Source: Promethearchaeota archaeon (lineage in GTDB: Archaea > Asgardarchaeota > Lokiarchaeia > Sigynarchaeales > SOKP01). Taken from it: a DNA stretch of 64,000 nucleotides. The notes beneath the pieces were generated by a model. The model ran no database searches. It saw only the letters and a program-made list of their open reading frames with translations, and was not told where the DNA came from. This document shows positions 25,999 to 34,980 of the stretch, piece by piece (position 1 is the first letter of the stretch; the number at the start of each line of letters is the position of its first letter). The stretch lies in contig JABXKC010000003.1 of NCBI GenBank assembly GCA_013375495.1, positions 179,173-243,172 of the forward strand. Reading direction: 5' to 3'. A program made the translations under genes and the position numbers.

Positions 25999-27453
25999 TT
26001 AATCTGTACCTCCTTTTTCAAGTTCTTTAATTTTAGATAAGAGCTGTCTTTTCTCTGATTCTAATTTATCAATCTTATCAAAAATAGGAGTTTTCGTGCC
26101 TTCCAAAATTAAGACTGCTGCTTTCAAGTTAGTTAAGAATTTCTGCGATTTTTTATTTAGATCAGTAAGAGAGGTTATTGCTTTACTCTGCTTCTTTGAC
26201 ATATTGTCAGAAGTTTCCTTTTGCATCTTTTTTATTTTTTCGAGAGTTGCTTCTTTTATAGAATTAATTTTTTCTAATAAGGAGTTTAAAGACGTTTCAA
26301 GCTTTACTAAATTATCGAGATTAGCTGATATATTACTATTGAAATCTACAATTTTTTTATGAAAATCATCATAATCTCTTGAAAAATCGCTTTTTAATCC
26401 ATCAAACTTCTCTTTGAATAGGCTACTAACTTTCTTTTCAACGATTTCTTTTATTTCATTTAAAATAATAATAATTTCTCCCTGATACGCATCAATTTGG
26501 TCTAAAAAATCGTCGACATAGCCCTCTGCATTAAATAATTCAGCGTTTAAATCATCTTTATATTTCCTCTGTATTTTGTCAATCCCTGTGTTTATTAGTT
26601 CTTTTAGCTGATTTAAGTTTGTGCTAATTTCTATATTATGATTTTCAATATCTCCTGAAATATTTGTGCTGATGGAATTAAGGAAATTTATTAAAGGGGT
26701 AAGAGATAAATCTAAAAAATTTGCGAGACCTATCTGAAAAGATTCTAAAACCTTACGCTGATCGATTGCAGGTTGTTTAAATTGTAATTGGTTTAGTTCA
26801 GGAACTTTTACATCGCCGAATATGTCAGCGGTCTCATTTTCTTCCGTTATGGGAGGTTCTTTTGTATGAACACAATTAATTAATTCTACTATTTTAAAAT
26901 AATATTCGAGGCTATCTGGGGGCTCTACTATCGTTGTAACTTGATGAAAACTTGAATCTTTGATGTTTGTAGGGTTGGTTAAACGGATTGCTCTAAATCC
27001 TGGATCATTGGGGCTATCCAAATAAGCGTGATCAAACACTAAAGCTATTCCACTAGGATTTAACTCGTTTTGCCATCCAAATTGATTCTTAACATCGGTT
27101 GGTGAAAAGAAAATTTTATGCTGAAATAACAATGGATGAGAATGGTACCACCCCACAACAAAAAATCCTTTATCGTAGTACATCGAATTAGCTTTTTCAA
27201 AGAAGATATAATCGTTAATCGAGAATTCGACCTCAACGCTGCTTCCGTGAGATATAGGTACTGCATCTTCAATTACGACATTCTTGAATTTTTTATCCTC
27301 TCCATCTTCGAGGTGCCCAATAAGCACGCCCATGACCTCGATGCATTGATTATTATTTCGAGCCTTGTTCCCAAACCGTAGCACGTGTAGAATCATTTTG
27401 TAATACGCAAGTGACTTTATCGTAACAAGACTGTCGTCAACGAACTTACCCAT
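25999..27453 (-). CDS. JAB/MPN domain plus coiled coil, JAMM residues present
   Basis: A 484-residue protein with an N-terminal MPN/JAB domain (about 10-195) and a long coiled-coil C-terminal half. The JAMM residues are present: E39 in CIEVMGVLIG, H104 and H106 in GWYHSHP, S117 and D120 in FFSPTD. The segment between the second His and Ser is longer (ten residues) than in canonical JAMM proteases (seven). Known members cleave isopeptide bonds of ubiquitin-like tags or act as scaffolds; which applies here is unclear. It is a clear paralogue of the next gene downstream, which has Gln at the catalytic Glu position. No ubiquitin-like, E1 or E2 gene is visible nearby. Confidence 0.85.
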   Translation of the reverse strand: MGKFVDDSLVTIKSLAYYKMILHVLRFGNKARNNNQCIEVMGVLIGHLEDGEDKKFKNVVIEDAVPISHGSSVEVEFSINDYIFFEKANSMYYDKGFFVVGWYHSHPLLFQHKIFFSPTDVKNQFGWQNELNPSGIALVFDHAYLDSPNDPGFRAIRLTNPTNIKDSSFHQVTTIVEPPDSLEYYFKIVELINCVHTKEPPITEENETADIFGDVKVPELNQLQFKQPAIDQRKVLESFQIGLANFLDLSLTPLINFLNSISTNISGDIENHNIEISTNLNQLKELINTGIDKIQRKYKDDLNAELFNAEGYVDDFLDQIDAYQGEIIIILNEIKEIVEKKVSSLFKEKFDGLKSDFSRDYDDFHKKIVDFNSNISANLDNLVKLETSLNSLLEKINSIKEATLEKIKKMQKETSDNMSKKQSKAITSLTDLNKKSQKFLTNLKAAVLILEGTKTPIFDKIDKLESEKRQLLSKIKELEKGGTD

Positions 27454-27625
27454 TAATTTATCAACTCATTAAGTTTCTTTTTAAGAATATAGTTTATTCT
27501 TAAAATGATTTTAAAATATTTTAATTTATTGCATTTAATTTAATTGCAGTATATATAATTACAGTTCCTAAAAAAGCGTCTAAAATAAAAGCAAATAGAA
27601 AAAAATAATGAGAAAAAAAAAGAGA

Positions 27626-27973
27626 TCAAATAAATGTCTTGTAAAACTCTTCGCGAAAATCCCCGTGGTCCTCGCCTTTATCCCGTAAAACTTTTCGCTG
27701 TTTGTAGTCGTCTTGTGCCAGCTTGTAGCATTCGGAACAATACCATTCTTTAAGCCCAGGATTATATGTCATGTTTTCTTTACTCCTACTACACGAAGGA
27801 CATAAACAAATAGAACGGTTTAATATCTTTCTTATCTTAGATTTGTCCCGCTGATAGTCTGAACTAAACTCGTTTTCTTTCTCTACAGCGAAAGATATTA
27901 AAACCGATCTTAAAGTATTTCTAACTTTCCTTAATTGAGGATCCTGTATTTCTACGGTTTTTTTTTTCTTCAT
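27626..27973 (-). CDS. Zinc-ribbon protein
   Basis: A 115-residue protein from the ATG at 27973 (a TTG lies two codons earlier). It is very basic at the N-terminus (MKKKKTVE), then helical, then a zinc ribbon formed by LCPSCSRS and WYCSECYK with about 20 residues between the pairs. It may bind nucleic acid or protein; I do not recognise a specific family. It lies within the leftward cluster of JAB, orphan and zinc-ribbon genes, 47 bases after the 413-residue gene. Confidence 0.72.
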   Translation of the reverse strand: MKKKKTVEIQDPQLRKVRNTLRSVLISFAVEKENEFSSDYQRDKSKIRKILNRSICLCPSCSRSKENMTYNPGLKEWYCSECYKLAQDDYKQRKVLRDKGEDHGDFREEFYKTFI

Positions 27974-28020
27974 TGTCAATATAATAATTATAGATTTAGG
28001 TTATTTAAACATAGGGAGCT

Positions 28021-29262
28021 TTACCATTTAGTAACGTGAAAATAGCCATGTGAGAAAAGAATTTTACTGTATAGCTTTTCAAAATCTACATTTTGCCAAT
28101 CTAAATAATCTATCTTTATATCTCCAGTCCCTAATCGATGATTTCTATACAAAAGCGAATACACTTCACATCTGCTTTCAACTATCGCCTTAATGGAAAA
28201 TCTGTTCCAGGCAGTATAATAATATTTAAATGCAAAGAATTCAAGCCCTTGATTTTTTATAGTTTGCCTTCTCTCATTAAAGTCGTTTAACCGTTCTTGG
28301 AAAATAACTGGATCAGAATCAAACCATCCAGTACCTTTTCGATTTGTCAGTACCCATGTGTTGTCTTTAAAAACTCTCATCATGTCTAACCTATCAATTG
28401 TATTTTTATCCATCGATACCAATTGATCAAATCCTTCGATAATTGTACGAGCATCTGCCTTACTTACATATCGCCAAGACACATGACCACGAGCGTCAGT
28501 GAGAACTTGATCAAACACGTTCAATGAAGGCCCAAAAGGCTCATGACGGGCGTAGGGATTTAATTTTTCGTTGTTATCAAAAGAACTATCATCTAAAGGT
28601 CTGAAATCTAGTGGATCAAATCCTATATGTCTTCCAAGACCTGAACTAATATGATACGCTTTAGTATATGGTTTAACCCATTTTTTCTTATAATCATTTG
28701 GATTTGACCATGCCGGTTTACTAGCTCTTATTGATGTTAAGCCTCTTAGTCGGTAATAATCGTTCAACTTCTCTAACGCTAATTCGTATATTAACAACTT
28801 TTCAGTGCTTGGATTTATTTTAGTCATTTCGTCATTAACTATTTTAAATAAAGTACGTGTAATTCTATTTACTGTTTTACGCCTTATTGAGACTTTTTTA
28901 GGATCATAAAAGAGCTTTTGGAGTTGTACCCCCGTTCCTAATGCCTTCCAAGCGGTAGATAAGGGTAAATTAGGTTTATTTTTCGATGTCGCAGCGGCTA
29001 ACCAAAGCGTCCTTACGAGTTCGTATTCAGGTATTAAATAATCTTGAGAATATACAATACTACCCCTAATAGCGACAGGGCTAACGTAATGCTGTTTATA
29101 AACAGTATATGCTTCAAAAATCCATCTGTCTAAAATTCGATAAATACTATCTTTTGTCATTTTTAAAGATGTTGTATCAATTGATATTCCAATATCTTTA
29201 AATGTATCTGTGGTCCAGCTATTCACACTTAATTCTTGTATAAAAATGAGACAATTTTCCAA
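28021..29262 (-). CDS. Unrecognised 413-residue protein of the JAB cluster
   Basis: A soluble protein of 413 residues with no membrane segment, signal peptide or Cys cluster. Aromatic-rich conserved-looking stretches include GLGRHIGFDPLDFRPLDD, HVSWRYVSKADARTIIEGFD and FFAFKYYYTAWNRF. I could not match it to a family. The frame starts with TTG at 29262; an ATA five codons earlier would add KYLL-type residues but has no better support. No clear ribosome site is seen for either. It sits between two zinc-ribbon genes on the same strand, upstream of the two JAB-coiled-coil genes, and so may belong to the same system. Confidence 0.7.
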   Translation of the reverse strand: MENCLIFIQELSVNSWTTDTFKDIGISIDTTSLKMTKDSIYRILDRWIFEAYTVYKQHYVSPVAIRGSIVYSQDYLIPEYELVRTLWLAAATSKNKPNLPLSTAWKALGTGVQLQKLFYDPKKVSIRRKTVNRITRTLFKIVNDEMTKINPSTEKLLIYELALEKLNDYYRLRGLTSIRASKPAWSNPNDYKKKWVKPYTKAYHISSGLGRHIGFDPLDFRPLDDSSFDNNEKLNPYARHEPFGPSLNVFDQVLTDARGHVSWRYVSKADARTIIEGFDQLVSMDKNTIDRLDMMRVFKDNTWVLTNRKGTGWFDSDPVIFQERLNDFNERRQTIKNQGLEFFAFKYYYTAWNRFSIKAIVESRCEVYSLLYRNHRLGTGDIKIDYLDWQNVDFEKLYSKILFSHGYFHVTKW

Positions 29263-29346
29263 TAAATATTTTATGTGCTTGCTCTATAATCCTTGCCCTC
29301 CAACAATGTTTTAAATTATTGATTATTAAATTGTAGGGGACATTGA

Positions 29347-29496
29347 ATGGATTATGAAATTCTTTTTCATTTATATCTTTTTTTTCCTTCTTTAAATTCT
29401 ATTAAAAATATCGTGATCCCAAAGTTTCAAAAAATGTTTGAAGATCTATATTTACATGCAATTTTAAAAAGGAATTATAAAATAAAATTTATTTAA
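29347..29496 (+). CDS. Possible 49-residue small protein
   Basis: An ATG at 29347 opens a 49-codon frame (MDYEILFHLYLFFPSLNSIK at the start) on the strand opposite to its neighbours, ending one base before the stop of the zinc-ribbon gene. A GGGG stretch seven to eight bases before the ATG is a fair ribosome site. The product is aromatic and hydrophobic at the start and basic at the end. It lies in the only gap between the two leftward genes. Chance cannot be ruled out. Confidence 0.28.
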   Translation: MDYEILFHLYLFFPSLNSIKNIVIPKFQKMFEDLYLHAILKRNYKIKFI

Positions 29497-30195
29497 TTAA
29501 TGCGGTAGAGGTTTTCCGCAGTATGGACAGAATTTCCATCCTAAATCTTTCCCACAATGAGGACAAAATGTCGAAGATTCGACGCCCTCTCCTTTTGGAA
29601 TTTGTGGTAACTCTCTTGTTGTTTTTATTGTAGATGGAGATGGTTGTTCCGCATGCACTCTCTCTTCTTCCTTTTTGAATTTCATTCTTTCTTGGAACGC
29701 TTGACGTTTTTCTTCATCCATCTCTTGAACCGATTTCATTCCTTCTTCTTTAACCCATCCTGTTACCACAGGTCTTTTTAGTTCGCTTTCAGGAACCTTT
29801 TCTAACTCCACTTTTTTAGCCTCCGAAAGTGGGGCTACTACTTTCTTTTCTTCTTTCTTGGTAATAGCTTGTTTAGTTAAGGCTTGAGTAGTTTTCATAA
29901 TTTGGTGAGGATTAATATTTGGAATTGCTACTGTCCTTAATACCCAACCCACGATGAGATTTTGATTAGGGAAACCAGAAGCACTCAAATCTTCATCCTT
30001 ATAAACATATGAATCTATTAAAGAGTTTCCTTTTAACAAACGAGATGCCCACTTGCCGTTTATAAGCCCTAGCTGAATTCTATATGATGTCCCGGGGATT
30101 CCTAATTGGCTACTAAGGGGTTCAAATCCTTTTTCAGAAATTATTCTATCAACTCTTATTGGTATATCTTCTATTTGCTTGGAATCAGATTTAAT
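29497..30195 (-). CDS. Double-zinc-ribbon protein, apparent AUU start
   Basis: The C-terminus is a compact zinc ribbon: FCPHCGKDLGWKFCPYCGK. Before it is a charged linker, and before that a folded domain. The only standard start is TTG at 30039 (180 residues), but the frame stays open and clearly protein-like for 52 more codons upstream (SKQIEDIPIRVDRIISEKGF, then GTSYRIQLGLINGKWASRLL). The first sense codon after an in-frame TAA (30196-30198) is ATT at 30195, giving 232 residues. Seven codons further up an in-frame ATG (30219) precedes that TAA. So the gene starts at AUU, or its reading involves the TAA. It is divergent from the JAB gene at 30348. Confidence 0.72.
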   Translation of the reverse strand: MKSDSKQIEDIPIRVDRIISEKGFEPLSSQLGIPGTSYRIQLGLINGKWASRLLKGNSLIDSYVYKDEDLSASGFPNQNLIVGWVLRTVAIPNINPHQIMKTTQALTKQAITKKEEKKVVAPLSEAKKVELEKVPESELKRPVVTGWVKEEGMKSVQEMDEEKRQAFQERMKFKKEEERVHAEQPSPSTIKTTRELPQIPKGEGVESSTFCPHCGKDLGWKFCPYCGKPLPH

Positions 30196-30316
30196 TTAAT
30201 GAAATAATAATATAATCATAAGTTTTGACTTTAAATAATTTTATGTTTAACCAAGCAAAATCAATTTTTTCATAGTTATAACATTTATGGTTTAATACGC
30301 CTTCGCCTACAGAATC

Positions 30317-30325
30317 ATATATTGT
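30317..30325 (+). promoter_or_regulatory. Candidate TATA box of the rightward JAB-chelatase-ATP-grasp genes
   Basis: CATATATTG lies 23-31 bases before the ATG at 30348, the spacing expected for a leaderless archaeal transcript beginning at that ATG. It supports 30348 over the internal ATG at 30396. Confidence 0.35.
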
Positions 30326-30347
30326 AAGTAAAAATAAAGAAATAAAT

Positions 30348-31394
30348 ATGCGTAATGGTATTAATTGTTCAAATACTATAGTCAAAATTCAAACTATGAC
30401 GGTTATTATCCCAAAAGAAGTGTACTTTACTATTGTTGCAGCTTGTGTTCGATTTGCGAACAAAAAACGACCTAAAGATGATTGGAAAGAAGTAAGTGGA
30501 ATCTTTACTGGGAAAATCATCAATAATAAAAATGAGAAAGATCTTTATGTTTCAGCAGCCTATCCAATTATGCATGACACTTTTAATCCCGATGATGAAA
30601 ATGTTGATGATTCCGATCCTCGAACTGTTATTGATGGTTACGAATATTCTGACGAAGATCATGCTTCTTTTGCCTTAATTGATGAAGAAGCATTCTCAAG
30701 AGGAGAATTTACTGTAGGTTGGTGGCATAGCCATCCTGGTTTTAAGGTAATGCTATCTGGGTTTGGAGATCGTAAAACTACTATCTCTTATCAAGCTCAT
30801 AATCCTTTAGCAATAGCACTCGTTTTTAATCCTGATAGACTAAGAAGGCAGGTAGAGCTCCCACAAAAAGCAGGAGATCCAATAAAGCAGTTGAGAGATG
30901 ATCCCGGATTTAAAATTTTTAGAATGCAAGATCCGAACGACAGATATAGCAACTTTTATGAAATTGAATACAGGATTGAAGGTTTTGATGACAACGAGCA
31001 TGTGGTAAGAATGGCTCAAAAGCTAGCTATTGACATCACTAACTTCTTTTCTGGTGATAATGTATTTGAAATCTATGATAAATTTATTAATTCTAGGATC
31101 AATGAATTAAATTCCCTCTTACAAGGTGTAGAAGAATATCTACAAACATTGACTCGAAAGGGAGAAGCTCATAGAATAAATGAGGTTCTTAGTAATCAAA
31201 CTCGAGACATTAGAAAATTTATCGCGGAAACTTTTATCAGAGTTGAAAATATTAGAGAATTTATGAGCTATCTAGAATATAAAGAAAGATCTACAATTAT
31301 TCCTAAGGTTGAGAAAATATTGGTTGAGTGGGATGAAACTGTTTCTCAACTTAATACAAAACTCACAGAAATTGCCAATAAATTCTCTTTTTGA
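30348..31394 (+). CDS. JAB/MPN domain protein with helical C-terminus
   Basis: A 348-residue protein. Residues about 18-215 form an MPN/JAB domain with E48 in KEVSGIFTG, H127 and H129 in VGWWHSHPGFKVML, S137, and an Asp at 141, one residue further than in the usual HxHx7SxxD motif (position 140 is Gly). An acidic insert (PDDENVDDSD) lies in the domain. The C-terminal 130 residues are helical. It may be a metalloisopeptidase with an unusual site or a scaffold MPN. It heads a rightward run with the Mg-chelatase-like and ATP-grasp genes, and is divergent from the cluster holding two more JAB proteins. An internal ATG at 30396 sits at the domain edge. Confidence 0.83.
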   Translation: MRNGINCSNTIVKIQTMTVIIPKEVYFTIVAACVRFANKKRPKDDWKEVSGIFTGKIINNKNEKDLYVSAAYPIMHDTFNPDDENVDDSDPRTVIDGYEYSDEDHASFALIDEEAFSRGEFTVGWWHSHPGFKVMLSGFGDRKTTISYQAHNPLAIALVFNPDRLRRQVELPQKAGDPIKQLRDDPGFKIFRMQDPNDRYSNFYEIEYRIEGFDDNEHVVRMAQKLAIDITNFFSGDNVFEIYDKFINSRINELNSLLQGVEEYLQTLTRKGEAHRINEVLSNQTRDIRKFIAETFIRVENIREFMSYLEYKERSTIIPKVEKILVEWDETVSQLNTKLTEIANKFSF

Positions 31395-31487
31395 TGATCC
31401 TATTTTTAATATTTTGTTTATAGGGGAAATCTTTATTTTAATTATTGATTTCTCTACTTTATAATTAATTAGCTAATTTAGATTATT

Positions 31488-33695
31488 ATGCGTAAAGCTC
31501 AATTTCCATTTGTTGCTATTTTAGGACAAGATAGGATGAAACTCGGACTTATATTGAATGTAATTGATCCCCAGATCGGTGGAGTTTTGCTAACTGGTCA
31601 ACAAGGCACTGGAAAATCAACGGGAGTTCGCTCCCTCGTAGAAGTTATGCCTGATATTGAGGTTGTTAAAGATTGTCAGTTTTCATGCGATCCGAAATCC
31701 CATATAGACGATCTCTGCGTAGAATGTCGCGTTAGAAAAGAAAAAGAGGATTTACAAACTGAATTTAAAGAAATGAGACTAGTTAACTTACCTTTAGGGG
31801 TAACCGAAGATATGGTAACTGGATCTTTATCTATTGATAGGGTCCTTACTGAAGGAATCAGGAGTCTTCACCCTGGACTTCTTGCTAAAGCTAATCGTGG
31901 CATTCTTTATATTGATGAGATAAATTTACTTCAGGATCATATAGTTGATACATTATTGGATGCTTCTGCTTCGGGAATAAATATTATTGAGAGAGAAGGG
32001 ATCTCGGTAATGCACCCCTCGAGGTTCGTGTTAGTCGGATCGATGAATCCAGAAGAAGGGGATCTTCGCCCACAAATAGCAGACAGACTAGGTTTAGAAG
32101 TAAAAATAAAAGCACCTCGAGATTCAAAGTTACGCGCTGAAATTACGAAGAGGGTAATTGATTTTGATGATAATCCAAAAACTTTTATTAAAAAATACGA
32201 GAAAGAGCAGGAAGAGTTAAGAAAGAAAATCGTAAAAGCTAGAGAATTGATTAAAAATGTCAAAATTCCTTCCTCCGTGTATGAATTCGTTTCTAGATTA
32301 GTTAACGAATTGGATATTTTTTCACAAAGGGCCGATATAACATTTATCAGATGTGCCCGTGCCCACGCTGCTTTTAATGGAAGAATTGAAGTTGTTGAAG
32401 AAGATTTAAACGCAGCAATGGATTTAGTTTTTGAACACAGAATAAAGTCGCTCCATTATGAAATGACCCCACAAGAAGTTAAGGCAAAAATTGTTGAAGT
32501 ATATGGAAAGATACAAAAAGCGTTCGAAGATCCAAAAACCTATAGACCAAATCAAGAGACCGAAGGACCTTTAAAGCACGATGATACTCCCCAAAAGGAA
32601 TTCAAACGACAATCAGTTGATCCTAAAAAAGTTGATGTTCCAGAAACTAAAGAACAGAAATTACCTCCCCCTAAATACCCTGATAATAAAAAAAGAAACC
32701 CTTCTCCTGCTGGAGGATGGAAAGTAAAAGATATTCCAGAATACGACGAGAGAGAGTTCAATTTTTTTGAAAATGGAAACGAATCGCTGCCATTAATATA
32801 TAAGATGGAAAACAAAATGACTTCTGTTTTGGATACCATTAGAAAAGATCGTAAAGTTTCCAACTACGGTGGTAGAGGAATTGGAAGACGCATAAAAATA
32901 GCTTCTTCTCAAAAAGGTAGATATGTATCCTATAGGAGACCGGTTGATCGCCCCAAAACTATTGCTCTCGACGCGACTATAAGGAATTATTTAAAAAATA
33001 CAATCTATAACGAAACTGATATCGAATTTCCAATCAAATTTGATAAATACGATTTAATGGACAAAATTTACGAGTACCGCGCTCCTTTAGCACTATTCTT
33101 CGTACTCGATAGCTCCGCTTCGATGTATTATGTAATTAAGCAAATGACGGATGTTATCCTTTCGCTCCAACGAGAAGGCTATAGAAAAAAAGATAAAATA
33201 AGCTTAATTATTTTTAGGGCAAAAGAAGCTGTTGTCCTTCAAAAACCTACAGTTTACTTCAAATCTGCTGTAAACAAACTCAAAAAAGTTGAAGGAAAGT
33301 CTTACACCCCAATGGCCGCAGCGTTAACAAAATGTATAAAGCTAATTGACGCCGAAAAATTGAAGAATAGGAATATAATTCCAGTTGTTTTCGTTTGTAG
33401 TGATATGGGTGCTAATATATCCTGCAAATATCCCGATTTAATCGCTCAGATTCAAACTGATTACACTTTAATTGTTAATGAATTAAAAGTCTTGACACAA
33501 AAATTATCTAAAAAAGGAGCACACATGGTGGTGTTAGAGCCTAAAAAATCTTACGCAACGAGAGCTTTAGGAGTAAATACATTTGCGGCTGACAAGATAA
33601 AAAAAAACTTTAAAAAGTACGGAAGCGCCGAAATATTCCAATTCGATAGAGTTAATCCAAAAAACTTAATTTTAGAATTGAAAAAAATACTTTAA
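31488..33695 (+). CDS. Fused Mg-chelatase-like AAA+ (ChlI) and VWA (ChlD) protein
   Basis: A 735-residue protein. Residues 1-345 match the ChlI/BchI AAA+ subunit: Walker A GQQGTGKST (37-45), an insert with four Cys (C63, C67, C77, C80), LPLGVTEDMVTGSL, GLLAKANRGILYIDEINLL and NPEEGDLRPQ. A proline- and charge-rich linker follows. Residues about 535-735 are a VWA domain with the metal-ion site DSSAS (D541, S543, S545). Known relatives insert Mg or Co into tetrapyrroles together with a large H/CobN subunit; no such subunit is visible here. The JAB gene upstream and ATP-grasp gene 29 bases downstream suggest an operon, possibly a remodelling machine rather than a chelatase. Confidence 0.9.
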   Translation: MRKAQFPFVAILGQDRMKLGLILNVIDPQIGGVLLTGQQGTGKSTGVRSLVEVMPDIEVVKDCQFSCDPKSHIDDLCVECRVRKEKEDLQTEFKEMRLVNLPLGVTEDMVTGSLSIDRVLTEGIRSLHPGLLAKANRGILYIDEINLLQDHIVDTLLDASASGINIIEREGISVMHPSRFVLVGSMNPEEGDLRPQIADRLGLEVKIKAPRDSKLRAEITKRVIDFDDNPKTFIKKYEKEQEELRKKIVKARELIKNVKIPSSVYEFVSRLVNELDIFSQRADITFIRCARAHAAFNGRIEVVEEDLNAAMDLVFEHRIKSLHYEMTPQEVKAKIVEVYGKIQKAFEDPKTYRPNQETEGPLKHDDTPQKEFKRQSVDPKKVDVPETKEQKLPPPKYPDNKKRNPSPAGGWKVKDIPEYDEREFNFFENGNESLPLIYKMENKMTSVLDTIRKDRKVSNYGGRGIGRRIKIASSQKGRYVSYRRPVDRPKTIALDATIRNYLKNTIYNETDIEFPIKFDKYDLMDKIYEYRAPLALFFVLDSSASMYYVIKQMTDVILSLQREGYRKKDKISLIIFRAKEAVVLQKPTVYFKSAVNKLKKVEGKSYTPMAAALTKCIKLIDAEKLKNRNIIPVVFVCSDMGANISCKYPDLIAQIQTDYTLIVNELKVLTQKLSKKGAHMVVLEPKKSYATRALGVNTFAADKIKKNFKKYGSAEIFQFDRVNPKNLILELKKIL

Positions 33696-33724
33696 GTTCA
33701 TAATTAATTTCTTACCATTTATTA

Positions 33725-34972
33725 ATGAGTATTAAAGAAGATTCTGTTTTAGTTGCTGGTTTCAACACACGACCGTTAGTTTATTCTTTAAATAGAGCAG
33801 GATATGAAGTGTATGCAGTTGATTTCTTTGGTGACTTAGATCTTTATCCCTATGTTAATGATTGTTTAATTCTTACTAAGAAATTAAACGCAAACTATGA
33901 TTTAGTTAAAAAAAATTATAGTGAATACCTTCCCCTCTTAATTCTTGAGCTCTTAGAGAAATATCCTGGAATCAAAAATCTAATTATTGGAAGTGGTTTA
34001 GACAACGCTTTAGATGAGAGAGCTCTCATATTAAAAGAGATCAGTCGAAAGAAGTTCAAAATTCTAAACCTTAATAACGAATTAGGAGCAATTAAAAAAA
34101 GTAGAGATATAGATTTCATTTTCAAATTTTTAATAAAAGGAGGTTTCAATGTTCCAAGAACAATTTCTTTTGATGAATTTAAGTCTAAAATTAACATGTT
34201 AGAATACCCAATTATACTTAAGAAAAAGAGTGGTTCTGGTGGAACAAATGTTTATAAAATACAGAACTACTACGCGCTCTCCTATACACTTAACTTAATT
34301 AATAGAGAAACTTTTGATCCAAAAGATTGGCTAATACAAGAATATATCGAGGGGAATTCGGTTAGCTGTACAACAATATCTAATGGAATAGAAAGCAAAG
34401 TAATTTCGGTAAATCATCAGTTAGTCGGAGATACATATCTAAACGCTCCAAAAGAATTTATGTATTGTGGAAATGTAGTTCCTGCTAAAATATTTGAAGA
34501 AGAAAAGAAGTTGATAGTTGATATATCGTTAATGTTATCGATCGAGTTAGGTTTAAAGGGAATAAATGGATTCGATTTCGTGCTAAGAAATCATTACCCA
34601 TTTTTAATGGAAATTAATCCCCGAATTCCAGGATCAATTAGAGCTTCTGAAGAAGCAATGAACTTAAATCTACTAGATTTGCACATAAAGAGTTTTACAA
34701 ACAAAGGATGGGAATATGTTAAAAAAACGCTGAACAATGCGAAAATCAAAAATTTTGTAACTAAAATGATTTTCTTTGCTCCTAAAGAAATCGATAAAAT
34801 TCTAATCAATAAAATTAACGACTTGGAGCACATTCACGATAAATCGGAACCAGTTAAGAATATTTACAAAAACGAACCAGTTTGTACTATATTATTTAAG
34901 GCTACTTCCTTTTCTGATTCTTATTTGGGTAGTTTAAAAGTAGTAGATAAGATAAAGAAGATAATTAAATAG
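33725..34972 (+). CDS. ATP-grasp family ligase
   Basis: A 415-residue protein resembling the COG2232 group of biotin-carboxylase-related ATP-grasp enzymes. The N-terminal Rossmann-like part starts VLVAGFNTRPLVYSLNRAG. The ATP-grasp core shows YPIILKKKSGSGGTNVYKI, the nucleotide-binding IQEYIEGNSVSC, and the metal-binding FLMEINPRIPGSIRASEEA. Such enzymes join a carboxylate to an amine or thiol using ATP. The substrate is unknown. It lies 29 bases after the chelatase-like gene and is the last gene of that run; a ligase and a JAB-type hydrolase in one operon is suggestive of a tagging and untagging activity, but that is inference. Confidence 0.85.
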   Translation: MSIKEDSVLVAGFNTRPLVYSLNRAGYEVYAVDFFGDLDLYPYVNDCLILTKKLNANYDLVKKNYSEYLPLLILELLEKYPGIKNLIIGSGLDNALDERALILKEISRKKFKILNLNNELGAIKKSRDIDFIFKFLIKGGFNVPRTISFDEFKSKINMLEYPIILKKKSGSGGTNVYKIQNYYALSYTLNLINRETFDPKDWLIQEYIEGNSVSCTTISNGIESKVISVNHQLVGDTYLNAPKEFMYCGNVVPAKIFEEEKKLIVDISLMLSIELGLKGINGFDFVLRNHYPFLMEINPRIPGSIRASEEAMNLNLLDLHIKSFTNKGWEYVKKTLNNAKIKNFVTKMIFFAPKEIDKILINKINDLEHIHDKSEPVKNIYKNEPVCTILFKATSFSDSYLGSLKVVDKIKKIIK

Positions 34973-34980
34973 CCCGGGAA

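Noticed and set aside
30110..30130. GGTTCAAATCC resembling a tRNA T-loop
   Set aside because: It lies inside the zinc-ribbon coding frame and no acceptor or anticodon stem can be paired around it.
31488..33695. Assignment as a true magnesium chelatase of chlorophyll synthesis
   Set aside because: The ChlI and ChlD parts are clear, but no ChlH/CobN subunit or tetrapyrrole gene is present and the neighbours are JAB and ATP-grasp genes.
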